DNA of 64,000 nucleotides. It comes from Sphingomonas sp. GC_Shp_5 (GTDB taxonomy: Bacteria > Pseudomonadota > Alphaproteobacteria > Sphingomonadales > Sphingomonadaceae). Made by a program: the position numbers and the translations under genes. Below the pieces are notes generated by a model that saw only the letters and a list, made by a program, of their open reading frames with translations, did no database searches and was not told where the DNA came from. Of the stretch, positions 27,345 to 36,498 are shown piece by piece; position 1 is the stretch's first letter, and each line of letters begins with the position of its first letter. Location of the stretch: contig NZ_JALNUP010000001.1 in assembly GCF_026540855.1 (NCBI RefSeq), positions 405,623-469,622 of the forward strand, in the 5' to 3' direction.

Positions 27345-27487
27345 CTGGTCCCCTGGAAACGGCTGAGCGGTTACGCCCCGTAGAAATTCGTCACATTCGG
27401 TGCACTTGTGCTGGTAAAGAGTTCGGAAATAACCCGAACTGACCGACATTGCCGTGCGTTGACGCTGCCCAGCACGGAGACAGGACG

Positions 27488-27886
27488 ATGGACATCACCC
27501 GCAGCGGATCGCAGCCCTCGGCAAGGGGCCCGGCCGACTATTTCACCGGCACGGTGCGGACCGACGGCGCCTTCAAGGGCAGCGGCGCGCTGAGCTGCGC
27601 GACGGTCACCTTCGAGCCCGGCGCGCGAACTGCGTGGCATACGCATCCGCTCGGCCAGACCATCGTCATCACCTTCGGGCTCGGCTGGGTTCAGCAGGAG
27701 GGCGGCGCCATCGAGGAGGTGCGCCCGGGCGACATCGTGTTCTTCGCGCCAGGCGAGAAACATTGGCATGGCGCCTCGGCGCATGCGGCGATGAGCCACC
27801 TCGCCATCACTGAGGCCCAGGACGGCGTTGCCGTCGACTGGCTGGAGCAAGTGTCCGACGACGAGTATCGCGCTCGCGCAGGCTGA
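27488..27886 (+). CDS. Cupin-domain protein
   Basis: Single-domain small beta-barrel of 132 residues. The two cupin motifs are visible: [20 protein letters not shown] with metal-ligand histidines and Glu/Gln, and [18 protein letters not shown] with the second histidine. It resembles the small (R)-mandelonitrile lyase/quercetinase-like cupins that accompany carboxymuconolactone decarboxylase-type proteins, but no partner is adjacent. I start at MDITRSG with GGAGACAGG upstream instead of the longer frame at 27449. It is divergent from the hybrid kinase gene, 143 bases away. Confidence 0.87.
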   Translation: MDITRSGSQPSARGPADYFTGTVRTDGAFKGSGALSCATVTFEPGARTAWHTHPLGQTIVITFGLGWVQQEGGAIEEVRPGDIVFFAPGEKHWHGASAHAAMSHLAITEAQDGVAVDWLEQVSDDEYRARAG

Positions 27887-27958
27887 TCCGCTCGATGGCG
27901 ATGCATGGCCAGTCTGCGGGCGGCCATGGCGCTCGGGGGGCAACGTCCCGCCGAGCGG

Positions 27959-28534
27959 TCAGGGTATCGAGAGCGGCGCGTCCATGCGGCTGGGGAAGCG
28001 CGCGAACAGCGCGCTCGCCAGCTTGCTTGCGACCGCCGACGGCGCTCCAGCCGGCGTGTCCTCAACCTGGGCTGTCGTCGCGCTGCCGGTCCACAGCGGA
28101 TGAGGATCGCCCCGCTGCACCACTGTAACGGTGAGCTGGGTAACGACGAGGCCATGGAGTGCGTTGTTGCTGGTCGGCAGGCTGAACTTGACCCCTGCCC
28201 CCCAGTTGCCGACGTTCGTGGCCGGCGGCGATGCCTTGGCGCCCGAGGTGACGACGCCGCGGGCCTGGCGTAATACCGACACCAGCGCGACGTAGCGGCT
28301 GTGGCTCGGCGCCGGCAGCGGCATGAAGCTGGTTTGCAGGATCGCACGCTGCACGGCCTCGACGAACGGCTGGTCGCCGGCGCGCGTGGCAGGCGTATCT
28401 CCCGCCCCTCCCCCGCTCTGCTCGACGGTGATCGTGCCAGGGGTCAGTGCGCCGGCATCGCTCTTGTCACCCGTGCCGCGGGACGCCGCTGTGATCAGAG
28501 CGGCGCTCAGGACGGCGGTGGGAAGAAGATGCAT
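27959..28534 (-). CDS. Exported protein, possibly DUF4136-like
   Basis: A 191-residue protein with a short signal-like N-terminus (MHLLPTAVLSAALITAASRG). No cysteine lipobox is seen. The middle part (EAVQRAILQTSFMPLP) and the C-terminal half (LTVTVVQRGDPHPLWTGSAT, then VASKLASALFARFPS) resemble the closing beta-strand and helix of DUF4136 lipoproteins; this is resemblance by eye, not a search result. I start at MHLLPT (28534) rather than ten codons upstream. It is isolated, convergent with the cupin gene. Confidence 0.65.
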   Translation of the reverse strand: MHLLPTAVLSAALITAASRGTGDKSDAGALTPGTITVEQSGGGAGDTPATRAGDQPFVEAVQRAILQTSFMPLPAPSHSRYVALVSVLRQARGVVTSGAKASPPATNVGNWGAGVKFSLPTSNNALHGLVVTQLTVTVVQRGDPHPLWTGSATTAQVEDTPAGAPSAVASKLASALFARFPSRMDAPLSIP

Positions 28535-28870
28535 CGGGACAACCTCGCGGCTCGGACCGGCCAAGCGCCGAGCAAGCGGTGACTATCGCGCGTGATTGGG
28601 CGTTACAAGCGCGCCGCCCGGGTGTAGCCCGGCTTCCGCCGGACGAAGACGGACTATGTTGAACCGCCGCCGTGCTTCGCGGACATAGCACGCTTTACCG
28701 ATAGCTGGCCCTGCTACGGCCCCGGCGCTTGCCGGTGCCGCTGTCGCCCGACCTGTTACAGAATAGATGATCAGCAACACATCCTCCCCTATTGCTCCGC
28801 CGCCAGCCGGCGAGACCAACCCGATGGCTCGGTTCTACAGCATCTGCGCTGGCTCGAGGCGCGTGAACCG
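28535..28870. other. 336-base gene-free stretch upstream of metN
   Basis: No convincing gene is seen. It holds the divergent promoters of the exported protein gene and metNIQ, and a short GC hairpin (CCGGGTGTAGCCCGG near 28618). I looked for SAM-type riboswitch cores expected before methionine transport genes and could not fold one with confidence. Confidence 0.5.
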
Positions 28871-29836
28871 ATGATCGAGCTGGACAAGGTGAGCAAAGCG
28901 TTCGGCGCCCAGGCGGCGCTGCGCGAGGTCACGCTCACCGTGCCGCGCGGCGAGGTGTTCGGCATCATCGGCCGATCGGGCGCGGGCAAGTCGACGCTGG
29001 TGCGGCTGCTCAACGGGCTCGAGCGACCGGACGCCGGCGCGGTGCTGATCGACGCCGTCGACGTGACGCAGCTCGCTCCGGCAGGTTTGCGCGGCCTGCG
29101 CCGGCGGGTGGGCATGATCTTCCAGAATTTCGGGCTGCTGTCGTCGCGCACCGTGCTCGACAATGTCGCGCTGCCGCTGCGGATCGCGGGCACCGATCGC
29201 GCCGGCATTGCGGCACGCGTCGCGCAATTGCTTGGCCGCGTCGGGCTCGAGGATCATGCCGACAAATATCCGGCGCAGCTGTCTGGCGGGCAGAAGCAGC
29301 GCGTCGGCATCGCCCGCGCGCTCGCCACCGGCCCAGATATCCTGCTGTGCGACGAGGCGACCAGCGCGCTCGATCCGGAGACGACGCGCAGCATCCTGGC
29401 GCTGCTCGCCGACCTCAATCGCGACCTGGGCCTCACAATCGTGCTCATCACCCACGAAATGGATGTGGTGCGGCAGGTGTGCGATCGCGTCGCCGTGCTT
29501 CACGCCGGGCGCGTGGTCGAGACCGGCAGCGTCGCCGACATCTTCCTCGGCCCGCAGGCGAGCGAAACCCGCGCGCTGCTCGCCACCCATGCCGATGGCG
29601 TCGATCGGCTGCCGTTCGCGGGCCGCACGGTGCGGCTGCTGCTGCTCGGCGAGGCCGCCTCGTCGCCGCTCCTCACCCGCGTCGCCCGCGACACCGGGGT
29701 CGACATGACCATCCTCGACGGCCATGTCGGCCGGCTCAAGGACGTGCCGTTCGGCGAGCTGACGCTCGGCCTGCTCGGCGGCGACCAGGAGGCGGCGCTC
29801 GCCGCGCTCGCCCACCACGGCACGGTGATCGCATGA
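28871..29836 (+). CDS. metN: Methionine ABC transporter ATP-binding protein
   Basis: ATPase of the D-/L-methionine importer. Walker A is GRSGAGKSTLVRLL (near residue 36), the signature is LSGGQKQRVGIARAL (near 138) and Walker B is ILLCDEATSALDPET. The Q-loop lies in IFQNFGLLSSRTV. After the nucleotide-binding domain, a C-terminal NIL domain (about 245-321) senses intracellular methionine and inhibits transport in the family. Length 321. The stop overlaps the metI start (ATGA). Confidence 0.96.
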   Translation: MIELDKVSKAFGAQAALREVTLTVPRGEVFGIIGRSGAGKSTLVRLLNGLERPDAGAVLIDAVDVTQLAPAGLRGLRRRVGMIFQNFGLLSSRTVLDNVALPLRIAGTDRAGIAARVAQLLGRVGLEDHADKYPAQLSGGQKQRVGIARALATGPDILLCDEATSALDPETTRSILALLADLNRDLGLTIVLITHEMDVVRQVCDRVAVLHAGRVVETGSVADIFLGPQASETRALLATHADGVDRLPFAGRTVRLLLLGEAASSPLLTRVARDTGVDMTILDGHVGRLKDVPFGELTLGLLGGDQEAALAALAHHGTVIA

Positions 29837-30498
29837 GCGGCTGGTTCAGCCATGTCGCCTGGAGCGAGATCGTCCAGGCAAGCCTCGACACGCTGGCGAT
29901 GCTGGCGGGGTCGCTGCTGCTCACCGTGATCGTCGGGCTGCCCCTCGGCGTGTTGCTGTTCCTCACCAGCCCCGGCGAGGTGTGGGCGAACCGCGCCGCC
30001 AACGGCGTGCTCGCGCTGGTCGTCAACCTGCTGCGCTCGGTACCGTTCATCATCCTGCTGATCGTGATGATTCCGCTCACCGTGCTGCTGGTCGGCACCT
30101 CGCTGGGGGTCGCCGGTGCGATCCCGCCGCTGGTGGTGGGCACCGCACCGTTCTTCGCGCGACTGGTAGAGACGGCGCTGCGCGAGGTGGACCGCAACAC
30201 GATCGAGGCGGTGCAGGCGATGGGCGCGACCACCCGCGACCTGGTGGCGCGGGCGCTGCTGCCGGAGGCGATGCCGGGGATCATCGCCGGGATCACCGTG
30301 TCGGCCATCGCGCTGGTGTCGTTCACCGCGATGGCCGGGGTGGTCGGCGCGGGTGGCCTCGGCGATCTCGCGATCCGCTTCGGCTACCAGCGCTTCCAGA
30401 CCGATGTCATGCTGGTCACGGTGGTGCTGCTGCTGATCCTCGTCCAGCTTCTCCAGATGATCGGCGACCGCCTGGTGCGGCGGGTCAGCCGCCGATGA
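29833..30498 (+). CDS. metI: Methionine ABC transporter permease
   Basis: Inner-membrane channel subunit of 221 residues with about five transmembrane helices. The coupling-helix EAA motif is visible as ALREVDRNTIEAVQAMGATT, followed by LLPEAMPGIIAGITV. The ATG at 29833 overlaps the metN stop, and the stop overlaps an in-frame start for metQ, so the three genes are one operon. Confidence 0.95.
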   Translation: MSGWFSHVAWSEIVQASLDTLAMLAGSLLLTVIVGLPLGVLLFLTSPGEVWANRAANGVLALVVNLLRSVPFIILLIVMIPLTVLLVGTSLGVAGAIPPLVVGTAPFFARLVETALREVDRNTIEAVQAMGATTRDLVARALLPEAMPGIIAGITVSAIALVSFTAMAGVVGAGGLGDLAIRFGYQRFQTDVMLVTVVLLLILVQLLQMIGDRLVRRVSRR

Positions 30499-30512
30499 CC
30501 AAAGGATTGTCG

Positions 30513-31313
30513 ATGAACCGCCGTCTCCTGCTCGCCGCTGCCGCTGCCGCCACGCTCGCCTTGTCGGGGTGCGGCCGGTCGGCAGCCACCGATCCCAATA
30601 CGCTGACGGTCGCCGCCACCGCGGTGCCGCATGCCGAGATCCTCGACTTCATCAAGCCGACGCTGGCGCGCGAGGGCGTGAAGCTCGATGTCCGGGTATT
30701 CAACGATTACGTCCAGCCCAACGTCCAGGTCGCCGAGGGGCGGATTGCGGTCAATTACTTCGAGACGGCGCCCTATCTGGCCGAGTTCAACAAGGCGCAG
30801 GGCACCAAGCTGGTGACGCTGGCCGGCGTGCACGTCGAGCCGTTTGGCGGCTATTCGCGCCGCTGGAAGACGCTGGCGGCGCTGCCCGACCGCGCCACCG
30901 TCGCCATCCCCAACGAACCGAGCAACAGCGGCCGCGCGCTGCAGTTGCTCGCCAAGGCCAAGCTGATCACGCTGCTCGATCCGACCAGCACCACCGCCAC
31001 CCCCAAGGACATCGTCACCAACCCCAAGAACCTCCAGTTCCGCGAACTGGAGGCGGCGACGCTGCCGCGGGTGCTCGACCAGGTCGATCTGGCGCTGATC
31101 AACACCAATTACGCGCTCGACGCCGGGCTCAACCCGACCCGCGACGCGCTCGTGATCGAGGACAAGAGCAGCCCCTATGTCAACTTCGTGGTCGGGCTGG
31201 ACAGCGCGCGCAAGGATCCCAAGGTCGTCAAGCTGATCGCGGCGTTGCGCAGCCCGGCGGTGAAGACCTTCATTGCGCAGAAATATCATGGCTCGGTGCT
31301 GCCGGCCTTCTGA
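30513..31313 (+). CDS. metQ: Methionine-binding lipoprotein
   Basis: Substrate-binding protein of the MetNIQ importer. The signal MNRRLLLAAAAAATLALSGC ends in a lipobox LSGC, so it is lipid-anchored facing the periplasm. The NlpA/MetQ core shows LTVAATAVPHAEILDFIKP, NYFETAPYLAEFNKAQG, ATVAIPNEPSNSGRALQLL and the ALINTNYALDAGL stretch. Length 266. I choose the ATG at 30513 because AAAGGA precedes it closely; the ATG at 30495, overlapping the metI stop, would add six residues. Confidence 0.95.
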   Translation: MNRRLLLAAAAAATLALSGCGRSAATDPNTLTVAATAVPHAEILDFIKPTLAREGVKLDVRVFNDYVQPNVQVAEGRIAVNYFETAPYLAEFNKAQGTKLVTLAGVHVEPFGGYSRRWKTLAALPDRATVAIPNEPSNSGRALQLLAKAKLITLLDPTSTTATPKDIVTNPKNLQFRELEAATLPRVLDQVDLALINTNYALDAGLNPTRDALVIEDKSSPYVNFVVGLDSARKDPKVVKLIAALRSPAVKTFIAQKYHGSVLPAF

Positions 31314-31322
31314 GCCGCGCCG

Positions 31323-32222
31323 CTAGCGGCCCATGGCGAGATCGGCCGCGACCTCGGCGTGCAGCCATTCGCGGAAACGCTTGATCTTGGGCAGATGGCG
31401 GCGGTGCTCGGCGCAGACCGACCAATAAGCCTGGCCCATCGACGAGACCTGCGTGAACGGGCGGACCAGCCGCCCCTCGGCGATGTCGTTGCGCCAGAAG
31501 AAGGGGGTGAGCATCGCCAGCCCCTGCCCGGCCATCGCCGCGGCGCCTTCGCCGGTCTGCGAATCGAGACGGATCCCGGGGCGGAGGGTGTCGCCCGGTA
31601 CGGTGACCCCCGCCTCGCGCAGCCAGACGGTCCACCAGATGTCATGCTGGCTGATCACTGGCAGCGTCAGCAGGTCCGCAGGCTCCAGCGCACCGTTATG
31701 GGCGCCTAAAAAGCGGGGCGAGCACATCGGCGTGAAATCGATGTCGATCAGCCGCTCGGCGGCAAGGCCCGGCCATTTTCCATGGCCGCTGCGCACGGCG
31801 ACATCGACTTCATCGGCGGCGAAGTCCGCCAGCGCGTCCGCGGCGATCAGCCGCACCGCCATCGCCGGATTGGCCATTTGGAACGCGCCGAGCCGCCATG
31901 CAAACCAGGTGTTGGCAAAGGTGGTCGAGGTGGAAACCGTGAGCATCGCCTCATTCTCGGCGCGCAACTGGGCGAAGGCGCCGTCGAGCACGTCGAACGC
32001 GCGGCTGACCTCGCCCGCCGCTCGCCGGCCCGCCTCGGTCAGCTTCACCCGCTTGCGCTCGCGGCGGAACAAGGCGGTGCCGAGCCGCTCTTCGAGGATG
32101 CGGATCTGGTAGCTGACGGCGGCCTGGGTGAGGCCGAGTTCGGCCGCGGCGGCGGTGAAGTTCTCGTGCCGCGCGGCGGCCTCGAACACCCGGATCGCAG
32201 GCAGAGGCGGCAGGTGGCGCAT
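31323..32222 (-). CDS. LysR-family transcriptional regulator, GcvA-like
   Basis: The N-terminal winged helix-turn-helix is at about residues 3-62 (LPAIRVFEAAARHENFTAAA then LGLTQAAVSYQIRILEERLG). The effector-binding domain starts near 90. Sequence flow (FxLRPLPPLxALRxFEAAAR-like opening) suits the GcvA/AmpR branch. The ATG at 32234 lies inside a palindrome, so I prefer the next ATG at 32222. It is convergent with metQ, 9 bases apart; its target is not evident. Confidence 0.9.
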   Translation of the reverse strand: MRHLPPLPAIRVFEAAARHENFTAAAAELGLTQAAVSYQIRILEERLGTALFRRERKRVKLTEAGRRAAGEVSRAFDVLDGAFAQLRAENEAMLTVSTSTTFANTWFAWRLGAFQMANPAMAVRLIAADALADFAADEVDVAVRSGHGKWPGLAAERLIDIDFTPMCSPRFLGAHNGALEPADLLTLPVISQHDIWWTVWLREAGVTVPGDTLRPGIRLDSQTGEGAAAMAGQGLAMLTPFFWRNDIAEGRLVRPFTQVSSMGQAYWSVCAEHRRHLPKIKRFREWLHAEVAADLAMGR

Positions 32223-32232
32223 GCCGGCGATC

Positions 32233-32247
32233 ATAAGCCCGGCTTAT
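32233..32247. promoter_or_regulatory. Perfect 15-base palindrome at the LysR gene start
   Basis: ATAAGCC-C-GGCTTAT, with 7-base arms, lies immediately upstream of the chosen LysR start. LysR proteins bind T-N11-A type dyads near their own promoters, so autoregulation is a reasonable inference. Confidence 0.4.
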
Positions 32248-32349
32248 CAACTACGTCCACCGTTTCGTTGGCGGCGGCAACGCCACGCGCTTAGCTCATG
32301 GCTTGCCGGCCACGGATCGTCCGCCGCCAGCCGCATGAGGTGAGACGCC

Positions 32350-32532
32350 ATGCACGACGATTTTCTGCGCTCGGAATGGGCCGAGCACCACGGGGCGGTG
32401 AGCAGCCTGTTGGCCGAGCTGATCGAGGAAACGCGGTTCGCGTTCGAACGGCTGGCGGCGCGGACCTATGACGCACCGTGGAAGCACGAGGCGCACACCG
32501 GGCTCTGCTCGGGTGCGGGCAACGACGGCTGA
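32350..32532 (+). CDS. Small protein of unknown function (60 aa)
   Basis: Not recognised. The product MHDDFLRSEWAEHHGAVSSL, continuing LLAELIEETRFAFERLAARTY, is an amphipathic, mainly helical, acidic peptide without signal or membrane segment. TGAGGTGAG lies about 5 bases before the ATG, a good ribosome site. Supporting points are the spacing, the codon-position GC bias and the lack of any better gene in this gap. It is short enough to be a chance frame. Confidence 0.5.
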   Translation: MHDDFLRSEWAEHHGAVSSLLAELIEETRFAFERLAARTYDAPWKHEAHTGLCSGAGNDG

Positions 32533-32588
32533 ACCGGCAGGTGAACCCCCGAGCGGCGCGCGACGACCGCAGCGCCCGGGGGGTCGGG

Positions 32589-33641
32589 TCAGGCGGCGAG
32601 CGTCGCGTTGTCGATGACAAAGCGATACTTCACGTCGCTGCGCTGCATCCGATCATAGGCATTCTCGATGTCCTGGATGCGGATCATCTCGATGTCGGCA
32701 ACGACGCCCTTCTCGGCGCAGAAATCGAGCATCTCCTGCGTCTCGGCGATGCCGCCGATCAGCGACCCGGCAATGGCGCGACGCTTGAAGATCAGCGCGG
32801 CGACATTGGGCGACGGATGGGCATGCTCGGGGACGCCGACCAGCGTCAGCGTGCCGTCACGCTTGAGCAGCCCGGTAAAGGCATCGAGGTCGTGGCTTGC
32901 TGCCACGGTGTTGAGGATGAAATCAAAGCTGTTGGCGTGCGCGTTCATCTCTTCGATGTTGCGCGAGTTGATCACCTCGTCCGCACCGAGCTTCTTGGCA
33001 TCCTCAAGCTTGGCTTCGGAGGTGGTGAAGGCGATCACGTGCGCGCCCATGGCATGGGCGAGCTTGACGCCCATGTGACCGAGACCACCGATGCCGACGA
33101 TGCCGACCTTCTTGCCCGGGCCGACGTTCCAGTGGCGCAGCGGCGAATATGTGGTGATGCCCGCACACAGCAGCGGTGCCACGGCGGCAAGCTGCTCTTC
33201 GGGATGGCTGATCTTGAGCACGAACTTGTCGCTCACGACGATGTTCTGCGCATAGCCACCAAGCGTGTGGCCGGGCGCGTCAGGGGTCGGGCCATTGTAG
33301 GTGCCGACGAAGCCGTTCTCGCAATATTGCTCGAGGCCTTCGGCGCAGGATGCGCAATGCTGGCAGCTGTCGACCATGCAGCCGACGCCGACCAGGTCGC
33401 CGACCTGAAACTTGCTGACCTCGCCGCCGACGGCGCTGACGCGGCCGACGATCTCATGACCGGGGACGCACGGGTAAATCGTGCCTTCCCACTCGGCGCG
33501 AACCTGGTGGAGATCGGAATGGCAGACACCGCAATAGCTGATGTCGATTGCGACATCATGGGCGCCGGGGGCGCGACGCTCGATATTGAGCGGCTCGAGC
33601 GGCTTGTCGCTGGCGGTCGCGCCATAGGCCTTGGTGGTCAT
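32589..33641 (-). CDS. Zinc-dependent NAD(P) alcohol dehydrogenase, cinnamyl-alcohol/YahK branch
   Basis: Medium-chain dehydrogenase/reductase of 350 residues, predicted to reduce aldehydes with NADPH. The catalytic zinc site is CGVCHSDLHQ with GHEIVGRVSAVGGEV. The structural zinc loop is CQHCASCAEGLEQYC. The cofactor motif is GIGGLGHMGVKLAHAMGAHV. TYGATASDKPLEPL-like opening and the HYGPTPDAPGHTLGGY-like loop (TYNGPTPDAPGHTLGGYAQN) are typical of the cinnamyl-alcohol dehydrogenase group. Single gene; the physiological substrate is unknown. Confidence 0.93.
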   Translation of the reverse strand: MTTKAYGATASDKPLEPLNIERRAPGAHDVAIDISYCGVCHSDLHQVRAEWEGTIYPCVPGHEIVGRVSAVGGEVSKFQVGDLVGVGCMVDSCQHCASCAEGLEQYCENGFVGTYNGPTPDAPGHTLGGYAQNIVVSDKFVLKISHPEEQLAAVAPLLCAGITTYSPLRHWNVGPGKKVGIVGIGGLGHMGVKLAHAMGAHVIAFTTSEAKLEDAKKLGADEVINSRNIEEMNAHANSFDFILNTVAASHDLDAFTGLLKRDGTLTLVGVPEHAHPSPNVAALIFKRRAIAGSLIGGIAETQEMLDFCAEKGVVADIEMIRIQDIENAYDRMQRSDVKYRFVIDNATLAA

Positions 33642-33763
33642 TGCTGGATCCTTGGTAGAGGTCGCGCCGAAGACGCGCGCTAATGGGTAAATAGGCCTGC
33701 GAACGCGTGATGGTTACCGGGCCAGTGCTTCACGACACCGTGAGCCTCGCTCATCGTCACCGG

Positions 33764-34672
33764 TCACAGTCCGAGCGGCCGCATCTCGCGAATCAGCTCG
33801 ACCAGCAGCCGTAGCGCCACCGGTACCTGGCGCCGGCTGGAGTAATAAAGCTGGAAGCCGTCCCCCGGGATTGCCCAATCCGCCAGCACCAGCCGCAGCG
33901 CGCCGGTGGCGAGATACGGCGCGAAGGCGGGTTCGATCCCGTAGACTAGCCCGCCGCCGTTGACCGCCATCGCGATCACTCCCTCGGTGCCATTGGCGGT
34001 GATCCGGCTCGGCACTACGATCGCCAGCTCGCCGTCGGGCCCTGCGAACTCCCAGCGATAGATGCGATCGTTGCCGAGCCTGATGCCGAGGCAGCGGTGA
34101 TCGGCGAGCTCGCCCGGGTGTTGCGGCGTGCCGAACCGATCGAGATAGGCGGGCGACGCCGCCACCACCCAGCGTAGGTCCGCCGACAATCGCTGCGCGA
34201 TCATGTCCTCGGGCACGGTGCCGCCATAGCGTATACCAGCGTCGAACCCCTCGCCGACGATGTCGACCATGCGATTGCTGGCGACGATATCGACTTCAAT
34301 ATCCGGGTAGCGCTCCTGGAACACCGGCATCACCGGCCCGAGCAGCAGCGGCGCGGCATCGGCGACGATGTTGAGGCGGATGTGCCCGGCCGGCGCCTCG
34401 CGGAAGCGGTTGAGGTTGTCCACCGCCTGGCCAATCGCCTCGAACGGCGTGCCGATCGCGCCGAGCAGTTCCTCGCCCGCAGCGGTGAGCATCACGGAGC
34501 GGTTGGTGCGGTTGAACAGGCGCACGCCGAGCCGCGCCTCCAGTGCCTTGAGCGCATGGCTGATGGCGGACGCGCTCACCCCCATCTCCAGTCCCGCGCG
34601 CCTGAAGCTGCGGTGGCGGGCGATGGCGAGGAAATAGGCGAAATCGGCCAGATCGGCGCGACTGGGCAGCAT
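33764..34672 (-). CDS. LysR-family transcriptional regulator
   Basis: 302 residues. DNA-binding domain at about 7-66 (ADLADFAYFLAIARHRSFRR, then MGVSASAISHALKALEARLG), with VRLFNRTNRSVMLTAAGEELL. The substrate-binding domain follows from about 93. The sequence resembles the AaeR/DsdC-like group often placed beside oxidoreductases, so it may regulate the adjacent alcohol dehydrogenase gene; this is inference from proximity. The frame is open far upstream, but MLPSRADL at 34672 is the proper family start. Confidence 0.9.
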   Translation of the reverse strand: MLPSRADLADFAYFLAIARHRSFRRAGLEMGVSASAISHALKALEARLGVRLFNRTNRSVMLTAAGEELLGAIGTPFEAIGQAVDNLNRFREAPAGHIRLNIVADAAPLLLGPVMPVFQERYPDIEVDIVASNRMVDIVGEGFDAGIRYGGTVPEDMIAQRLSADLRWVVAASPAYLDRFGTPQHPGELADHRCLGIRLGNDRIYRWEFAGPDGELAIVVPSRITANGTEGVIAMAVNGGGLVYGIEPAFAPYLATGALRLVLADWAIPGDGFQLYYSSRRQVPVALRLLVELIREMRPLGL

Positions 34673-34770
34673 TGGGGGACATCTCTCCGCGCCGCTGCCC
34701 GGTAACGGCACGCAGCGGCGGGGTCGCAATAGAGGGTGATGCGCGGCGGCTCCAGCCCCGGCGCGCGCGA

Positions 34771-35340
34771 TCAGCGGTGATCGAGGATAGACGGTGCTTG
34801 GCGCCAGCGCCGATAGCCGAGCACGGCCAGCACGATCATCGTCGCGTAGAGCCCCGCGGTGAGCGTCAGCCCCTTGAACAGGAACATGCCGACATAGACG
34901 CAGTCGACCGCGATCCAGAGCAGCCAGCTCTCGCGATGGCGCCGTGCCGTCCAATATTGCGCGACCAGGCTGAAGCTGCTCAGCGCCGAGTCCATCCACG
35001 GCAAGGCTGCATCGGTATAGTGGCTGGTCAGCCAGCCGATCGCCACTGCGCCAGCGGCGCCGATCGCCAGCGCCAAGGTTCCGCGGTTCGGCGACAAGGG
35101 TGCGACGACGATCTCGCCGGCCTGCTGCCGCCCACGCGCCCAGACGATCCAGCCGTAGACGATGGCAAGCCCGAACAGCGCCTGGAGTGCCATGTCTGCA
35201 TAGAGCCGTACGTCGAGGAACAGCTTGAAGTAGAGCGCGCAGGCCAGGAGGTTCACCGGCCAGCACAGCATCCGCCGCGTCGCGGTGAGCCAGATGCCGA
35301 GGAAGCTGACGATCACGGCGATGATCTCGAGCAGCGACAT
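34771..35340 (-). CDS. pnuT: PnuC-family vitamin transporter, predicted thiamine transporter (PnuT)
   Basis: Inner-membrane facilitator of 189 residues with about seven hydrophobic helices. The PnuC fold is evident from MSLLEIIAVIVSFLGIWLTA, the segment CWPVNLLACALYFKLFLDVRL, YGWIVWARG and WIAVDCVYVGMFLFKGLTLT. PnuC proper carries nicotinamide riboside. Here the gene is last in an operon led by a TPP riboswitch, which matches the PnuT subgroup proposed to carry thiamine. Its ATG overlaps the stop of the kinase gene (TGATG), so it is translationally coupled. Family is certain; thiamine specificity is inferred from the riboswitch. Confidence 0.88.
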   Translation of the reverse strand: MSLLEIIAVIVSFLGIWLTATRRMLCWPVNLLACALYFKLFLDVRLYADMALQALFGLAIVYGWIVWARGRQQAGEIVVAPLSPNRGTLALAIGAAGAVAIGWLTSHYTDAALPWMDSALSSFSLVAQYWTARRHRESWLLWIAVDCVYVGMFLFKGLTLTAGLYATMIVLAVLGYRRWRQAPSILDHR

Positions 35341-36494
35341 CAGCGTGTCGCCTCGCCCTCGATCCGACGTAGGAAATCCTGCCCCGGCGCCGACAGGAAC
35401 CAGTCGGCATGGCCGACGAGATAGCCGTCCCAGGCCAAGGCGGCATCGTTCGGCGCGGCAAGCACCGCGGTGAAATAATCCACCTCCGACATGGCGAACT
35501 CGACGTGGACCAGCGGCAGCAGTCGGGCGATCGCGGTGACATCGGCCGGCGTCAGCGGTGACACGGCGGCATAGCCCGCGAGCAACGCGCGCGCCGCGGC
35601 GGGATCGCCGATCGCGTCGTCCGCCCCCTCACCCAGCTCGAGCCAGCGCACGGCAGTACGCTCGATGGCGGTGGCGAGATCGTGGATCGCGCAGCTGCGA
35701 TCGGCGAGACCGAAATCGAAAATCGTCTCGACGGTGCCCTCGACCGACCACAGCAGGTTGGAGGGATGCCAATCGTTATGCGTCCATAGCGGCGGCCGGT
35801 CAGCCAACACGGCGGCCACATCGGCACCGGCCGCCGCGAACAGCCGCGCCAGCTGGCGACGCCACGGCCGATCCGCCAGGAAAGCAGCCATCGCCGGACG
35901 CGCGGCAACATAGGCGTCGGCCGCAGCGAGCGGATCGGCGGCGGGGAGGATCGAGAAGCTCGCCACCAGCGGTTGCTGGCGACGCGCCCGCGCGGCATAG
36001 CCTTCGGCAGCCTGATGCAACCGTGCCAATGCTTCACCGGCGGCGTAGGCATGGTCGAGCGACAGGAACGGCGTCCAGGAGGGCCGGTCGCGGTACAGGT
36101 CGATGCCCGATGCGGTGCGATGGAGTTCGTAGCTCGAGCCCGCCAGCATAATGGCGGTGGCGCCGTCCGTCGCCGGCATGACTGCCGGCACCGACAAACC
36201 GGCATCGCGCAGATGGGCGATGAAGCGATGTTCCTCCATCAGCCCGGCCGGCGAGCGCAGCCGGTGATGGTGCCGCTTGAGAAAGAACGCTCCCTGATCG
36301 GTGTGGACCAGTGCCGCCGCCGAGAAGGGTCGCGGCGAATGCCAGCTAAACCCTACCAACCGCCCTGCGCCAGGAAATTGGGCAAGCGCCGCCTCCGCCT
36401 CGCCGGCGTCGATCGCGGGCCAGATCGGCGCCTCCCAGGCGGTGCCCATGCCATGCACCAGATGCCCGGTGCTCGCCGCAACAGCCCCGCCCAT
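35340..36494 (-). CDS. APH-fold phosphotransferase, predicted thiamine (or precursor) kinase
   Basis: Aminoglycoside phosphotransferase/choline kinase-fold enzyme of 384 residues. The Brenner catalytic loop is THNDWHPSNLLW near residue 250, with the metal-binding DFGLAD about 18 residues further on. The N-lobe has GAFFLKRHHHRLRSP with the ATP-contact Lys. It sits 4 bases after the TonB receptor stop and overlaps pnuT, all under the TPP riboswitch. Phosphorylation would trap imported thiamine, as ThiK (also an APH-fold enzyme) does in enterobacteria. The fold is clear; substrate is inferred from context. Confidence 0.85.
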   Translation of the reverse strand: MGGAVAASTGHLVHGMGTAWEAPIWPAIDAGEAEAALAQFPGAGRLVGFSWHSPRPFSAAALVHTDQGAFFLKRHHHRLRSPAGLMEEHRFIAHLRDAGLSVPAVMPATDGATAIMLAGSSYELHRTASGIDLYRDRPSWTPFLSLDHAYAAGEALARLHQAAEGYAARARRQQPLVASFSILPAADPLAAADAYVAARPAMAAFLADRPWRRQLARLFAAAGADVAAVLADRPPLWTHNDWHPSNLLWSVEGTVETIFDFGLADRSCAIHDLATAIERTAVRWLELGEGADDAIGDPAAARALLAGYAAVSPLTPADVTAIARLLPLVHVEFAMSEVDYFTAVLAAPNDAALAWDGYLVGHADWFLSAPGQDFLRRIEGEATR

Positions 36495-36498
36495 CGGC

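Noticed and set aside
24129..27383. A 1084-residue + strand open frame opposite the hybrid kinase
   Set aside because: No recognisable domain, antisense to a protein with clear MHYT, PAS, HisKA, REC and HPt motifs.
28535..28870. A SAM riboswitch before metNIQ
   Set aside because: Expected from the biology, but no SAM-I, SAM-II or SAM-V core could be recognised by eye; a covariance-model search would decide.
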